64,000 nt of DNA, taken from Ornithinibacillus halotolerans. GTDB taxonomy: Bacteria > Bacillota > Bacilli > Bacillales > Amphibacillaceae. The notes under the pieces were generated by a model. That model did not search any database and had not been told where the DNA came from. It saw only the letters and a program-made list of their open reading frames with translations. Where the stretch lies: contig NZ_BMEY01000015.1 in NCBI RefSeq assembly GCF_014637405.1, positions 33,737 to 97,736 of the forward strand, read 5' to 3'. Of the stretch, positions 26,802 through 36,360 are shown piece after piece. The translations under genes and the position numbers were made by a program. The first letter of the stretch is position 1. Each line of letters opens with the position of its first letter.

Positions 26802-27019
26802 ATATCATACCCCCTTGTATAAATTAACTTCTACCATAAGGATAAACCTTAAAGTAAGTTGAAGGTCAAGAGGGAAAATGATAAATATTAAAATCGAACT
26901 TATTAGAAGGGTGTTTAGGGAGAATTTCTTTTATAAGTTCTTGAGGTGAGGGTGGGGTTATTGAAATTGTACTTTGAGGTCGAGTATCATGTACCTTTTA
27001 ACATAAAATCACCTTGGAA

Positions 27020-27295
27020 TTGTTTGTGAGAAAGTGGCTCATATACTTTATAAGACAATATTTCACCTGTAATGATCATGAGAACGCTGCTCGTATACTT
27101 TTCTAACACAAAATTCACTTGTAATGTTTATGAGAATGCCGCTCGTATACTTTTCTAACACAAAATTCACTTGTAATGTTCATGAGAATGCCGCTCATAT
27201 ACTTTCCAAAACAAAAATTCACTGAAATGTTTATGAGAATGCCACTCATATACTTTTCTATCACAAATTTACCTTGAAATGTTAATGAGACTACA
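27020..27295. repeat. Tandem array C: six units of 51-52 bp
   Basis: The anchor TGAG recurs at 27027, 27079, 27131, 27183, 27234 and 27286. The unit is AATGTTTATGAGAATGCC, then GCTCATATACTTTTCT, then AACACAAAATTCACTTGT. TATGAG-AATGCCG-CTCATA forms a dyad in most copies, with the loop partly variable. It lies between psuG and the MerR operon. A more degenerate possible copy precedes it near 26975; 26802-26960 shows nothing recognisable. Confidence 0.9.
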
Positions 27296-27308
27296 GTCCC
27301 AGTCACAA

Positions 27309-27342
27309 ACAAAAAGAGGTCAACCGAAGTCAACCTCAAAAA
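27309..27342 (-). terminator. psuG terminator with UUCG tetraloop
   Basis: On the minus strand, GAGGTTGAC-TTCG-GTTGACCTC: a 9-bp stem with two G-U pairs capped by UUCG, followed by a T-run. Confidence 0.88.
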
Positions 27343-27347
27343 TATAA

Positions 27348-28262
27348 TTACGCCAATTTATTTAATTCTACTGCTAATTTCGCTCCGACAACAGCATTGT
27401 TTTTCACTAATGCAATATTAGCATCTAGACTCTTACCTGCTGTAATCTCTTTAATTTTACCAAGTAAAAATGGAGTTGTGTCTTTACCAGCGATTCCTTT
27501 TTCTTCTGCTTCTTTAACTGCAGATTCGATAGCTGTATTAATTTCATCTTCAGGCATTGCATATTCTTCTGGAATTGGGTTAGCAATTACTGCTCCACCA
27601 TGTAGGTTTAGATCCCATTTCGCTTTTAATGTACCTGCAATTGTATTAACATCATCAGCTTGGAAGTTAACTTTATATTCACTACGACGAGTATAGAAAG
27701 CAGGTAATACATCTGTTTGGTAACCAATCACTGGAACACCTTTTGTTTCTAAATATTCCATTGTTAGTCCTAAGTCTAGGATAGATTTCGCACCAGCACA
27801 TATTACTGCTACATTTGTTTGTCCAAGTTCTTCTAAGTCTGCTGAGATATCCATTGTAGTTTCTGCGCCACGGTGTACTCCACCAATTCCACCAGTAACA
27901 AAGATCTTAATATCAGCTAATTCTGCACAAATCATTGTTGCTGCAACTGTAGTCGCCCCTAATTGCTTCGTTGCTAAAATATACGGTAAGTCACGACGAG
28001 ATACTTTTGCAACACCTTGACTATTACCAAATTGCTCTAATTCATCATCTGTTAAACCAACTTTAATCTTTCCATCAATTAATGCAATGGTAGCAGGTAC
28101 TGCACCATTGTCACGGATAATTTGTTCTACTTCACGAGCCGTTTGAACGTTTTGTGGATATGGCATACCGTGAGAGATAATCGTTGATTCTAATGCGACA
28201 ACTGGCTTACCTTGTTCTTTTGCCTGTTTTACTTCTTCTGATAATACTACGTAGTTTTTCAT
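27348..28262 (-). CDS. psuG: Pseudouridine-5'-phosphate glycosidase
   Basis: A 304-residue PsuG. Diagnostic segments: [16 protein letters not shown] near residue 22, [20 protein letters not shown] near 130, and [16 protein letters not shown]. It cleaves pseudouridine 5'-phosphate to uracil and ribose 5-phosphate in a C-nucleoside salvage pathway. The ATG overlaps the psuK stop as ATGA; a UUCG terminator follows. Length is normal. Confidence 0.95.
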   Translation of the reverse strand: MKNYVVLSEEVKQAKEQGKPVVALESTIISHGMPYPQNVQTAREVEQIIRDNGAVPATIALIDGKIKVGLTDDELEQFGNSQGVAKVSRRDLPYILATKQLGATTVAATMICAELADIKIFVTGGIGGVHRGAETTMDISADLEELGQTNVAVICAGAKSILDLGLTMEYLETKGVPVIGYQTDVLPAFYTRRSEYKVNFQADDVNTIAGTLKAKWDLNLHGGAVIANPIPEEYAMPEDEINTAIESAVKEAEEKGIAGKDTTPFLLGKIKEITAGKSLDANIALVKNNAVVGAKLAVELNKLA

Positions 28263-29368
28263 ATTAATTCCTCCATGTCTTTTTGTAATTGAACTGCTGA
28301 AAGATCTTGCCTTACTGTATATTTCGTTTGAATTGTCTTTGCTGCATTCACCGTTGCAGCATTGGCAATTTCAACAAGACTTTTTCCCTCTAACCAGGAA
28401 TAAATAACTGCAGCTGAAAACGCATCTCCTGCTCCAGTGACATCTTCAATATGTTCCACTTTTAATGCTGGAACGTGTTGAATTCCTTCTTTTCCACTAC
28501 CAAACATCGAGCCTTCGGTACCATTAGTAATAACAACATGTTCAATACCTAAATCAAGCCATTTTTGTACGGCTTCTTTCCAATCTGTCTCACTCTCAAT
28601 AGGCTTATTAAAATACGCTTCTGTTTCATCCCGGTTTGTAATGAGCCACGTAATTCCATTTAAATCACTTGGTAGCCTGTCCATTTTAGGTGCTGAGACC
28701 GTGATTAAAATTAGTGGTATATTACGTTGAGTTGCCAACTGGTGTAAATAAGTGATCGTTTCTCCAGGTAGATTTAAGTCTGCAATAATACATGTAGAAT
28801 TAGCAAATCCAGATAAATGAGCTTGCAATAGTTCTGGTGTTAATAAATCGTAAATATCCATGTCTGCTAAAGCAAGAACCATATCCCCATTCTCATTTAT
28901 GATTGCCGTATAAGACCCGGTTGCTTCCTCTTGTAAGGGAATTGCATGTTCTAAATTCATAAAACTAGCCGAGGTCTCCTCAATATACTTCCACTCCGCA
29001 TCTTGTCCATGTGCTGTTACAAGCGATACATCTAAGCCTAATCTGCCTAAGTTTTCCGCAACGTTTCTTGCAACTCCACCAGTACTTTGGGTAGATCGGA
29101 TTGGATTAGAAGTTTCAAGTTGCAATTTTCCTTTTACATAATATTTCCGGTCTACGTTTGCACCACCAATACATGTGATGTGAGTAGATTCATTTACAAT
29201 ATATGCTTTCCCTTTAATATAGCCTTTTTTGACTAGCCCAGATATGAGATTTGCGACTGATGGCCGTGACAAATTCATTTTTTCCGCTAGTTCTTGTTGG
29301 GAAACAAAAGGATTTTCTTTAATTAATTGAAATAACTTCTGTTCATTTATATTCAACGTTTCGTTCAC
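28259..29368 (-). CDS. psuK: Pseudouridine kinase with N-terminal winged helix (PfkB family)
   Basis: A 369-residue fusion. Residues 1-55 form a MarR/ROK-like winged helix ([37 protein letters not shown]); residues 65-365 form a PfkB sugar kinase, with [15 protein letters not shown] at the start and [17 protein letters not shown] near the C-terminus. It phosphorylates pseudouridine for PsuG. The helix-turn-helix suggests the kinase also regulates its own operon. Start is GTG after GGAGGTG. Two related 13-bp palindromes lie just upstream. Confidence 0.92.
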   Translation of the reverse strand: MNETLNINEQKLFQLIKENPFVSQQELAEKMNLSRPSVANLISGLVKKGYIKGKAYIVNESTHITCIGGANVDRKYYVKGKLQLETSNPIRSTQSTGGVARNVAENLGRLGLDVSLVTAHGQDAEWKYIEETSASFMNLEHAIPLQEEATGSYTAIINENGDMVLALADMDIYDLLTPELLQAHLSGFANSTCIIADLNLPGETITYLHQLATQRNIPLILITVSAPKMDRLPSDLNGITWLITNRDETEAYFNKPIESETDWKEAVQKWLDLGIEHVVITNGTEGSMFGSGKEGIQHVPALKVEHIEDVTGAGDAFSAAVIYSWLEGKSLVEIANAATVNAAKTIQTKYTVRQDLSAVQLQKDMEELI

Positions 29369-29382
29369 AGGTTCACACCTCC

Positions 29383-29413
29383 AAACATTTGTTTATTTTT
29401 AAACATAAGTTTA
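29383..29413. promoter_or_regulatory. Twin 13-bp palindromes upstream of psuK
   Basis: AAACATTTGTTTA (29383-29395) and AAACATAAGTTTA (29401-29413) match AAACATWWGTTTA and sit 18 bp apart centre to centre. They lie 15-45 bp upstream of the GTG, a likely position for a self-regulating winged-helix kinase. The assignment is inferred. Confidence 0.6.
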
Positions 29414-29489
29414 CAATACATTGTTTTATCCAGTCCGTCAACTATAACAAGATATATTTTTAGCTTCACTCCCTTTTCTATACTTTTGA

Positions 29490-29538
29490 AAAATAAGAAA
29501 AGGCTATCTGCTTTTACACAGATAGCCTTCTCTTATTT
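29490..29538. terminator. Terminator overlapping the desR stop
   Basis: Long stem AAATAAG-A-AAGGCTATCTG with CAGATAGCCTT-C-TCTTATTT, 8-base loop. It includes the last desR codons. Confidence 0.85.
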
Positions 29539-30135
29539 ATGCCAACCTTTTTCACGAAAGCGTGCTATAGCTTCAATTCGATTGCTTACATCTAATTTAT
29601 CTAAAATAACAGATACATAATTCCTTACGGTTCCAGTCGTTAAGTATAGTTGATTAGCAATTTCTTTCGTATTCTTACCTTCCGCGATAAGTTTGATGAC
29701 TTGTTCTTCCCGCTCAGATAATGGGTTTTCCTCTTTATTGTAGGCTATATCAACTAATTCTGGAGCATAAATTTTCCTACCATCCATAATAGTTCGAATC
29801 GAGTTAGCTAATTCCTCACTTGGACTATCTTTTAATAGATATCCACTGACATTTGCATTACGTGCCCGCTCGAAATACCCAGCTCTAGCAAAGGTTGTTA
29901 AAATGATTACTTTACAATCAAGTTCCTTTATCTCCTCCGCTACATCTAGACCACTTTTCAGCGGCATTTCAATATCCATAATACAAATATCAGGCTGAAG
30001 TTGATGAATTAGTTGTAACGCTTCTTCCCCGTCCTTCGCTTTTCCTACAACAACCATATCGTCTTCTAAATCAAGTAAGGATCCCAATGCACCAAGTAGT
30101 AGCCGTTGGTCCTCTGCAATTACAATCCGAATCAT
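29533..30135 (-). CDS. desR: Response regulator DesR (NarL/LuxR type)
   Basis: A 200-residue two-domain regulator. The receiver domain has EDQRLLLGALGSL and the phosphorylated Asp in CIMDIEMPLKSG near residue 54; the HTH has LSEREEQVIKLIAEGKNTKEIA and RNYVSVILDKL. In the Des system phospho-DesR activates the desaturase gene on cooling. It overlaps desK by ATGA, and a matching dyad precedes des. Confidence 0.92.
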   Translation of the reverse strand: MIRIVIAEDQRLLLGALGSLLDLEDDMVVVGKAKDGEEALQLIHQLQPDICIMDIEMPLKSGLDVAEEIKELDCKVIILTTFARAGYFERARNANVSGYLLKDSPSEELANSIRTIMDGRKIYAPELVDIAYNKEENPLSEREEQVIKLIAEGKNTKEIANQLYLTTGTVRNYVSVILDKLDVSNRIEAIARFREKGWHK

Positions 30136-31265
30136 GACAACCTCTCCTCTGATATTTGTTGAATAACATTTGGAATCTTTATCGATAGAACGGTTCCGTT
30201 ACTAACCTCTAGCTCTAAGTTCCCATTTACGAAATCTAGCCGCTCTCTCATGCCACGTAGCCCATTCCCTTTTGTTGTGTCGGTGCTTTCTATACCAATC
30301 CCATCATCTTGGACAATAATACAAACTTCACTTGGTAGTTGCTGGATCTTAACCCTACATATGCGTGCCTTACTATGTTTCACAACATTGGTAACTGCTT
30401 CTTTCAAACACATACCGAGGACATTTTCCACTAATAATGGGGTATCTTTTAGCTTGGGATTACCTTCTAAATAAAATTTCATCTCTGCTGCTTCAATTAC
30501 CTGCTTTGCATGTGTAACCTCATCCGCCAAATTCGTACTTCGCATATCTGAGACCATTTCCCGAACTTCTTTTAATGCCGTTCTTGCTGTTTGGTGGATA
30601 TCTTGTATTTCTTCCAATACCCTATCTGGATGTTTATGTAGCAGTTTACCAGCTAAATCACTCTTTAAACCAATAAGTGAGAGCTTCTGCCCTAATGTAT
30701 CATGTAAATCTCGAGCAATTCGTTGCCTTTCTTCCATTACAATCAGTTGGGATATTCTTTGATTGGCATCTTCCAATTGATGTTCGAGCATTTCTCGCTT
30801 AATTCGATTATACATATTAAAAGGTAAAAGTATGACACCGACCACACTAATTAGGATAAATGGAAATTGTGTGAAGAAAATTTCACTTTGTGTAAAAAAG
30901 CCAATCGTTGTAGCAGTAATCGTTGTCACTAAATGTACAACATACAGTGTAATAAAGCCTTTTTTGTTTTGGATGTTACCAATAAAAAATGCAAGGAATA
31001 GGGAGAAATATACATAGCCGAAAGATAAAATCATTCCAATACTAATTGCCATTTCAACGCCAACCGACAAATAAACGGTCCAGCCTTCCTTAATAAACGA
31101 TAATCGGAACGTAGCAAAAAATAAAACAATCATTGCTACTCCAACTAAAATCTCTGTAGGAGTGGAGAATCGAATGACAAAGTAAAATGGCAAGATACAA
31201 AATACAATCCATATGTAAATACTTAATCCGGTATTTTTAGTGAAAATATGATACCACTTTTGCAT
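30132..31265 (-). CDS. desK: Sensor histidine kinase DesK
   Basis: A 377-residue kinase. About five hydrophobic segments fill residues 15-155, a linker follows, then HisKA_3 with RIARDLHDTLGQKLSLIG (phospho-His near 188) and an ATPase domain with NGLRGMRERLDFV. In Bacillus DesK senses membrane thickness and order through its membrane helices. Length and topology fit. It overlaps desR and lies 89 bp after des. Confidence 0.92.
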   Translation of the reverse strand: MQKWYHIFTKNTGLSIYIWIVFCILPFYFVIRFSTPTEILVGVAMIVLFFATFRLSFIKEGWTVYLSVGVEMAISIGMILSFGYVYFSLFLAFFIGNIQNKKGFITLYVVHLVTTITATTIGFFTQSEIFFTQFPFILISVVGVILLPFNMYNRIKREMLEHQLEDANQRISQLIVMEERQRIARDLHDTLGQKLSLIGLKSDLAGKLLHKHPDRVLEEIQDIHQTARTALKEVREMVSDMRSTNLADEVTHAKQVIEAAEMKFYLEGNPKLKDTPLLVENVLGMCLKEAVTNVVKHSKARICRVKIQQLPSEVCIIVQDDGIGIESTDTTKGNGLRGMRERLDFVNGNLELEVSNGTVLSIKIPNVIQQISEERLS

Positions 31266-31316
31266 AGTAGACCTCCGACCTCATGTTTCTCCCAGTATAG
31301 CAAATAAAAGGTATGA

Positions 31317-31342
31317 CAAAAACCCTCTATATTGAGGGTTTC
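31317..31342 (-). terminator. Hairpin between des and desK
   Basis: Minus-strand AAACCCTC-AATATA-GAGGGTTT followed by T-run. It would end or attenuate des messages before desKR. Confidence 0.85.
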
Positions 31343-31353
31343 GTCATGATATA

Positions 31354-32406
31354 CTACTTATCTTGAATACTAGTTCGTCTTGTAGGGATCTCGAATTTTT
31401 CTTTTTGATCTTTTAAGTATTGTTTAATCTCTTTAAAGCTAACAAATGACTTTGTTTTCTCATCATACAAACGAAAACGAATCGATTTTAAACTAGTCTT
31501 TAAAGTAATTGTCGTAGCCTTTTGCAATGGTGGTGTAGATTCATGTGCTTTTTCTAAGTTATAATTCGGTACCCTTGGGCTTAAATGGTGAACATGATGA
31601 TAACCGATACTACCAGTTAACCATTCTATGATTTTAGGAAGTTTATAGTAAGAGCTTCCATCAACCGCAGCCTTGACATAATCCCATTCCTCTTCATTTT
31701 CAAAGTAAGAATCTTCAAATTGGTGTTGTACATAGAACAACCAAATTCCTGCCGCACCTGCGATAAATAATATTGGTAATTGAATGATGAGAAATGCCTG
31801 CCAGCCAACTAGCCATATTAATCCGGCATATATTAATGCAATACTTATGTTAATAAGATACGTATTTAATCGTTCTTTCTTTCTTGCTCCTTTACGGTTG
31901 AAACGATTAGATATTAAGAATAAGTATAGTGGACCTAAGCCAAACATGATGAATGGATTTCGATATAAACGATAAGCTAATCGTCGCCATAACGAAGCAT
32001 TAACATATTCATCTACCGTCATTACCCAAACATCACCTATTCCACGTTTGTCTAAATTACTGCTTGTTGCATGATGGATGGAGTGGCTCCATTTCCATTT
32101 TTCAAAAGCAAAGTGTGTAATTATGCCAGTGATCGTCCCGACAATTCGGTTTGCCTTATTATTTTGGAAAAATGACATGTGGGTACAATCGTGAAAGATA
32201 ATAAATGTTCTAACTACAAAACCTGCTGCTAGAATAATGAAGGGGATGGATAACCAAATCGAGACAGCAAGACTCTGATATGCTAGAAACCAAAGAAGGA
32301 ATAATGGGATGAACGTATTGATCATCTGAAAGATACTTGCCCTTGTATTTGATTTTGCAAATGGTAAAACACTTTTTCTTAATTGCGCTTGTTTTTGTTT
32401 ACTCAT
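31354..32406 (-). CDS. des: Membrane acyl-lipid desaturase Des
   Basis: A 350-residue desaturase. The three His boxes are HDCTHMSFF near residue 90, HSIHHATSS near 127 and GYHHVHHLSP near 287, within hydrophobic segments. It introduces a cis double bond into membrane-lipid acyl chains to keep fluidity on cooling. RBS AGGAGG. A perfect 9-bp dyad 82 bp upstream is a probable DesR site; des, desK and desR are in the usual order. Confidence 0.93.
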   Translation of the reverse strand: MSKQKQAQLRKSVLPFAKSNTRASIFQMINTFIPLFLLWFLAYQSLAVSIWLSIPFIILAAGFVVRTFIIFHDCTHMSFFQNNKANRIVGTITGIITHFAFEKWKWSHSIHHATSSNLDKRGIGDVWVMTVDEYVNASLWRRLAYRLYRNPFIMFGLGPLYLFLISNRFNRKGARKKERLNTYLINISIALIYAGLIWLVGWQAFLIIQLPILFIAGAAGIWLFYVQHQFEDSYFENEEEWDYVKAAVDGSSYYKLPKIIEWLTGSIGYHHVHHLSPRVPNYNLEKAHESTPPLQKATTITLKTSLKSIRFRLYDEKTKSFVSFKEIKQYLKDQKEKFEIPTRRTSIQDK

Positions 32407-32488
32407 TTTGTTCCTCCTAGTAACAATATCTTTTTATTTATGATAGGTGGAAATGAGCAAAAATATAAGTCATATTCGTCAGGAGTTG

Positions 32489-32508
32489 TATATGACAAAT
32501 GTCATATA
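32489..32508. promoter_or_regulatory. Probable DesR operator upstream of des
   Basis: TATATGACA-AA-TGTCATATA, perfect 9+9 bp. A related half-site AGTCATAT lies 20 bp away at 32469. This resembles the dyad DesR uses in B. subtilis; identity is inferred. Confidence 0.7.
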
Positions 32509-32558
32509 TTAAAATTTATTACATAATTTCTGCTAACTTGCGCAGACTAGTACACCAC

Positions 32559-32595
32559 AAAAAAAGGTGATGATTATCAATCACCACCTTTTTTA
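32559..32595. terminator. Terminator downstream of the DUF3231 gene
   Basis: AAAAGGTGATGATT / AATCACCACCTTTT stem with A and T tracts on both sides; works for the minus-strand gene. Confidence 0.85.
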
Positions 32596-32610
32596 CCTTT
32601 TCAATTTCTA

Positions 32611-33123
32611 TTACTTCTCATCAACATTAGATAAATGTAATGGTGGGGGTACTAACCAGCCTTTTTCTTTATTGAGACGAAGTAATTTCGCACCAAAGGC
32701 AGCTTTTTGTGTATGCATAGTACCGAATAAAGTAGCTATATCTTCTCTTATTGATTGGCCAATCATGCCACTTGCCGCTACTAGTCCTGCAGCAACATCC
32801 GCTGACATTTTTGCTGCAATTTCATTATCCATGAAACGAGCCCCCGGAGGAATAGATTCCAAATCCGCTTGCGGTCGCTCAGGTGGTGACGGTGGTAAGC
32901 CAACTCCATTTGCTTTTAACAGTGCTTCTAAACTTTCTTCCTGTTGTTTCGCTTGTTCAATTGCTTCTTGAATTAATTTCTTTAAATCCTCATCACCTGC
33001 GTGATTAAGTAATGTTTGGTATGCCGCAATACAAGCTTTTTCTGTAACTACTGCAGTCCATACACCAAATACCTCACCATAATGCATCGGCTCATCTTGT
33101 GGATTTCCACTTAAAATTCCCAT
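32611..33123 (-). CDS. DUF3231 family protein (ferritin-like helical)
   Basis: A 170-residue protein beginning MGILSGNPQDEPMHYGEVFGV, typical of DUF3231 members, which are small four-helix or ferritin-like proteins of Bacillales associated with spores or coats. ERPQADLESIPPGARFMDNE and the final QKAAFGAKLLRLNKEKGW complete the domain. I use ATG 33123 with AAGGAGG six bases upstream; an ATG eight codons earlier has only a weak site. It is shorter than two-domain DUF3231 proteins (about 330). Function is unknown. Confidence 0.82.
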   Translation of the reverse strand: MGILSGNPQDEPMHYGEVFGVWTAVVTEKACIAAYQTLLNHAGDEDLKKLIQEAIEQAKQQEESLEALLKANGVGLPPSPPERPQADLESIPPGARFMDNEIAAKMSADVAAGLVAASGMIGQSIREDIATLFGTMHTQKAAFGAKLLRLNKEKGWLVPPPLHLSNVDEK

Positions 33124-33280
33124 TGCCATCCTCCTTAATTTATTCATTGTATGCCACCTTTCTTAGTGCACATCCTTAGATTGTCTAATTTTAAGAAATT
33201 AAAACGCAATAATAAATTAATGGTGTAATTCCGCAAATAATTAGTATAATGGACTAAAATAGAGAGAGGGGGGAGGAATC

Positions 33281-33901
33281 TTGAACAAAGAAATAACGAC
33301 TATAGTAAATACTTTAGCGAAGAGACAGCCCGGAATCATGGGAGCTGACAAATACAGACAATCGGCAGTACTTATTCCACTCGTCGAAGTTGATGGGGAA
33401 ACCCATATATTATTCGAAGTCCGTTCCATGCTAATGCGTAGTCAACCAGGAGATATATGTTTTCCTGGAGGAAGAATCGATCCAGATGATCAAACAGCAA
33501 CATATTGTGCTATTCGTGAAACAACGGAAGAATTAGGGATTAATGAAGATTCTATATCTAACGTCACACCGATTGATTATGTTGTTGCCGATATGGGTAG
33601 AATAATTTATCCATTCGTTGGGACCATTACATCCATTGACGAAATTTCTCCAAACCCAGCTGAAGTAGAAGAAGTATTTACTGTTCCATTATCATACCTC
33701 AAACAGTACACACCTAAATCCTTTAAAGTTAATGTACACCTAACTCCAGAAGAGAATTTCCCGTTTGATCTAATTGTAGGTGGAGAAAAATATAATTGGA
33801 AAACACGTCCTATTGAAGAATTATTTTATAAGTACGAGGATAAAGTAATTTGGGGATTAACAGCGAAGATTTTAAGGCATTTTGTATCATTAATTGATTG
33901 A
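33281..33901 (+). CDS. Nudix CoA pyrophosphatase-like hydrolase
   Basis: A 206-residue Nudix protein. The Nudix box is FPGGRIDPDD plus RETTEELGI, with Asp in place of the first Glu, as in some CoA-type members. MRSQPGDICFPGG is the CoA-pyrophosphatase signature preceding the box. It likely hydrolyses CoA or oxidised CoA to phosphopantetheine and 3',5'-ADP. TTG start behind GGGAGG. It is a single gene followed by a strong terminator. Confidence 0.88.
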   Translation: MNKEITTIVNTLAKRQPGIMGADKYRQSAVLIPLVEVDGETHILFEVRSMLMRSQPGDICFPGGRIDPDDQTATYCAIRETTEELGINEDSISNVTPIDYVVADMGRIIYPFVGTITSIDEISPNPAEVEEVFTVPLSYLKQYTPKSFKVNVHLTPEENFPFDLIVGGEKYNWKTRPIEELFYKYEDKVIWGLTAKILRHFVSLID

Positions 33902-33911
33902 GATAGAAAAT

Positions 33912-33955
33912 AAAAAAAAGACAGAATCACTGTAGAATAGTGACTCTGTCTTTTT
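33912..33955 (+). terminator. Terminator after the Nudix gene
   Basis: AAAGACAGAATCACT / AGTGACTCTGTCTTT with 7-base loop and T-run. Confidence 0.93.
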
Positions 33956-33965
33956 CACTTTACTA

Positions 33966-34247
33966 TATGTGTTTCGAGAATTCTTTATCATTAACGTTCC
34001 ATTTGTTTTTTTCTCGAAAACGTTTACGAGAAGGTTGCTCACGTACTTTTTAATCTAATTTCCGACCAAAATGTATATGAGATGCATCCTCATATACATT
34101 TTACTCCAATCTTCTCTGAAATTGTTTATGAGAAGCTTCTTCATGTACTTTTATCTTTAATTTTCTCTTAAAATGTTTATGATAAACTTCATCATCTACT
34201 TTTCACTCTAATTCAGTTAATAAATGTTCATGAGCAGCCGCTTCTCT
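33966..34247. repeat. Tandem array C': six units of 51-52 bp
   Basis: The anchor (CGAG or TGAG/TGAT) recurs at 33975, 34027, 34078, 34129, 34180 and 34231. Unit pattern is TGTTTATGAGAAGCTTCT, then TCATGTACTTTTAATC, then a TTTTCTC stretch. One copy has TATATGAG-ATGCAT-CCTCATATA, a near-perfect dyad. Related to array C (27020-27295). It abuts the stop codon of the helicase gene in a convergent gap. Confidence 0.88.
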
Positions 34248-36179
34248 CTAATCCCATTTTATCTCAATAGGCATAACACTTTGTATTTCTTTCTTGTATT
34301 TATTCCATTCTACTTCTTTCACCCATAGATGAATTTTTCCGTGGTCATCATTTGTACGAATTAATCTTCCTATTCCTTGTCTTAGTCGTAATAGCATGTA
34401 CGGAACATCCACTTCTCTTTCTGGATCAGTTACATCCTTGCGTTTTGCTTTAAATACTGGATCATGTGGCGGGAATGGAAGGGAAGAGATGATAACTTGT
34501 GTCAAAGCTTCACCTGGAATATCAAGTCCTTCCCATAAGTGATGGGCACATAATACTGAACTTGTATCTGTTTGGAATTGATTAATGATCTCGCTAATCT
34601 CCTTATCCCCTTCGAACAACAACTCAAATGGCCAGTTTAATTCTTTTGCCCAATTTCGGAATTCTTCCATTTCCTCCATAGTAGAGAAGAGTACTAATGA
34701 ACTACCTTTATTATCAAGCATTTGTTTACTAATTTCATTCCACTTGACATCTTTATCCTTTTCCACTCGTCCTATTAACTGCATTTGTGATTCATAATCA
34801 AAAGGAGACTCTACAGTAAAGGAATCATAATCATCAATTCCCAAACTGTTAGCTAAGTAGGAGAAGTCTCCCCCTTGTGAAAGGGTCGCAGATGAAAAGA
34901 CAAATGGAATCTTTTTCGAAAAAACTTCTTTCTTTAATACATCTTCAACCAGTCTAGGCATGAGTACTAGAGTCGTTGTTTCTTGATTTTCTTCAATCCA
35001 AAAGATCCCCTCATCTTCTTTAAGAAAGATAGACAACCCATAATGGTAAAACTCTAAATACTCCTCAATAATTTTTAAATGATAACCGTCAATCGTAAAC
35101 ATCTCTGCATCAAACACAAGCTGATCAAGTAGTTTTTCTACTTTTTCATATAGATTGGAAACTAAGTCGAGCATTGCAGCTGTTGCTTCTACCTCTTTTC
35201 GGTTAGAGCCAGTCACTCCTATTGCTGATTCACTTAATATATCAAACCAATCTTCATGCAATGTTAAAATATCTTCAATCAAGTATAACGATTCTTCACG
35301 TACATCCTGTCCCATATACCCTGTTAAAACTTGATTTAGCGTTTCAGAATGAAAACGATATGTTAGTCCTTTTTGGGCAGAGAACTCAAGTAGGTGCCCT
35401 TCATCAAATATAACTGCACTTGCCTCTGGTAATAATGGAATTTGCCCCTCACGTTTTCTCGATTCTTTCGTCCACACATGTTCCATATAAAAATCATGGG
35501 AACAAATAATAATATCCTTTGCATGTCGGTAATATTCACGATTTAATGTTTGACCACTTCGATGCCTTAATTGACAAGTTGAACATTGTTGGAGTGGATC
35601 CCAAGCAATTTTCTCCCACGTTTCATCTGACACCCAAGGATATTCTTTTCTATCTCCATAACGTTCAAATGTTTTCTTTGCCGAGCTTGTATCAAAGACA
35701 AAATCAGGGATTTCATCGTAGACTTTTACAATATCTCTATCATCGGTTACTTCAATAAGTTGATCTAACTTTCGAGCACATACATAGTTTTCCCGCGCTT
35801 TTGCCAACCTAACGTCAACATTCATACCGAGTGCTTTCTCAAGTTTCTCGATATCGCCGCCTTTTTTGACGAGCTGTTCGATTAACGTTTCATCCGCACA
35901 GGAGATAATAGCTGGTTTTCCTATGTATCTTGCATAACAAATCGCATAAATAAGATAAGCAAGAGTTTTCCCTGTCCCTACGCCAGCTTCAGCAAAAATT
36001 GTTCGCTTGTTCTTAAATGTATTTTCCAACTGAAAAGCCATGAAGATTTGTTCATCACGTGTTTCAAAGCCTTGCTCCGGTAAAATATCATAAAAGACAT
36101 CGCCAACATAGTCGCCTAATCTATCATAAAAATTTTCTGTTTTTGATACTTGAAATGGTAATCCATAATTATTTGCCAT
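34248..36179 (-). CDS. DinG/XPD-family ATP-dependent DNA helicase (YpvA-like)
   Basis: A 643-residue superfamily 2 helicase. Walker A is AEAGVGTGKTLAYL near residue 65; motif II reads DEGH, near 262; CSTCQLRH with an earlier C (ENYVCARKL) fits the Fe-S cluster cysteines. GIGRLIRTNDDHGKI holds motif VI. No exonuclease domain is present, so it resembles B. subtilis YpvA rather than its larger DinG. A role in DNA repair or R-loop/G-quadruplex resolution is likely. The convergent 3' end abuts array C'. Confidence 0.9.
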   Translation of the reverse strand: MANNYGLPFQVSKTENFYDRLGDYVGDVFYDILPEQGFETRDEQIFMAFQLENTFKNKRTIFAEAGVGTGKTLAYLIYAICYARYIGKPAIISCADETLIEQLVKKGGDIEKLEKALGMNVDVRLAKARENYVCARKLDQLIEVTDDRDIVKVYDEIPDFVFDTSSAKKTFERYGDRKEYPWVSDETWEKIAWDPLQQCSTCQLRHRSGQTLNREYYRHAKDIIICSHDFYMEHVWTKESRKREGQIPLLPEASAVIFDEGHLLEFSAQKGLTYRFHSETLNQVLTGYMGQDVREESLYLIEDILTLHEDWFDILSESAIGVTGSNRKEVEATAAMLDLVSNLYEKVEKLLDQLVFDAEMFTIDGYHLKIIEEYLEFYHYGLSIFLKEDEGIFWIEENQETTTLVLMPRLVEDVLKKEVFSKKIPFVFSSATLSQGGDFSYLANSLGIDDYDSFTVESPFDYESQMQLIGRVEKDKDVKWNEISKQMLDNKGSSLVLFSTMEEMEEFRNWAKELNWPFELLFEGDKEISEIINQFQTDTSSVLCAHHLWEGLDIPGEALTQVIISSLPFPPHDPVFKAKRKDVTDPEREVDVPYMLLRLRQGIGRLIRTNDDHGKIHLWVKEVEWNKYKKEIQSVMPIEIKWD

Positions 36180-36360
36180 TGTTTTCCCTCTTTTACTTTC
36201 TCAACATAAGCATTATTTTACCATGTCCAATGATAGGAATACTATTTTAACGGACAATGATTAGCATAACCCTTATTGGTATCCTTACAAATCCAATAAA
36301 TGATAAAATATAGACAAAATTACTAACAAATCTAAATCGATATAAAGGAAGGGTAATCAG

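Noticed and set aside
27115..27339. 74-residue frame in array C
   Set aside because: It is composed of repeated VRKVYERHSHKH-like units from the DNA repeat and overlaps the psuG terminator.
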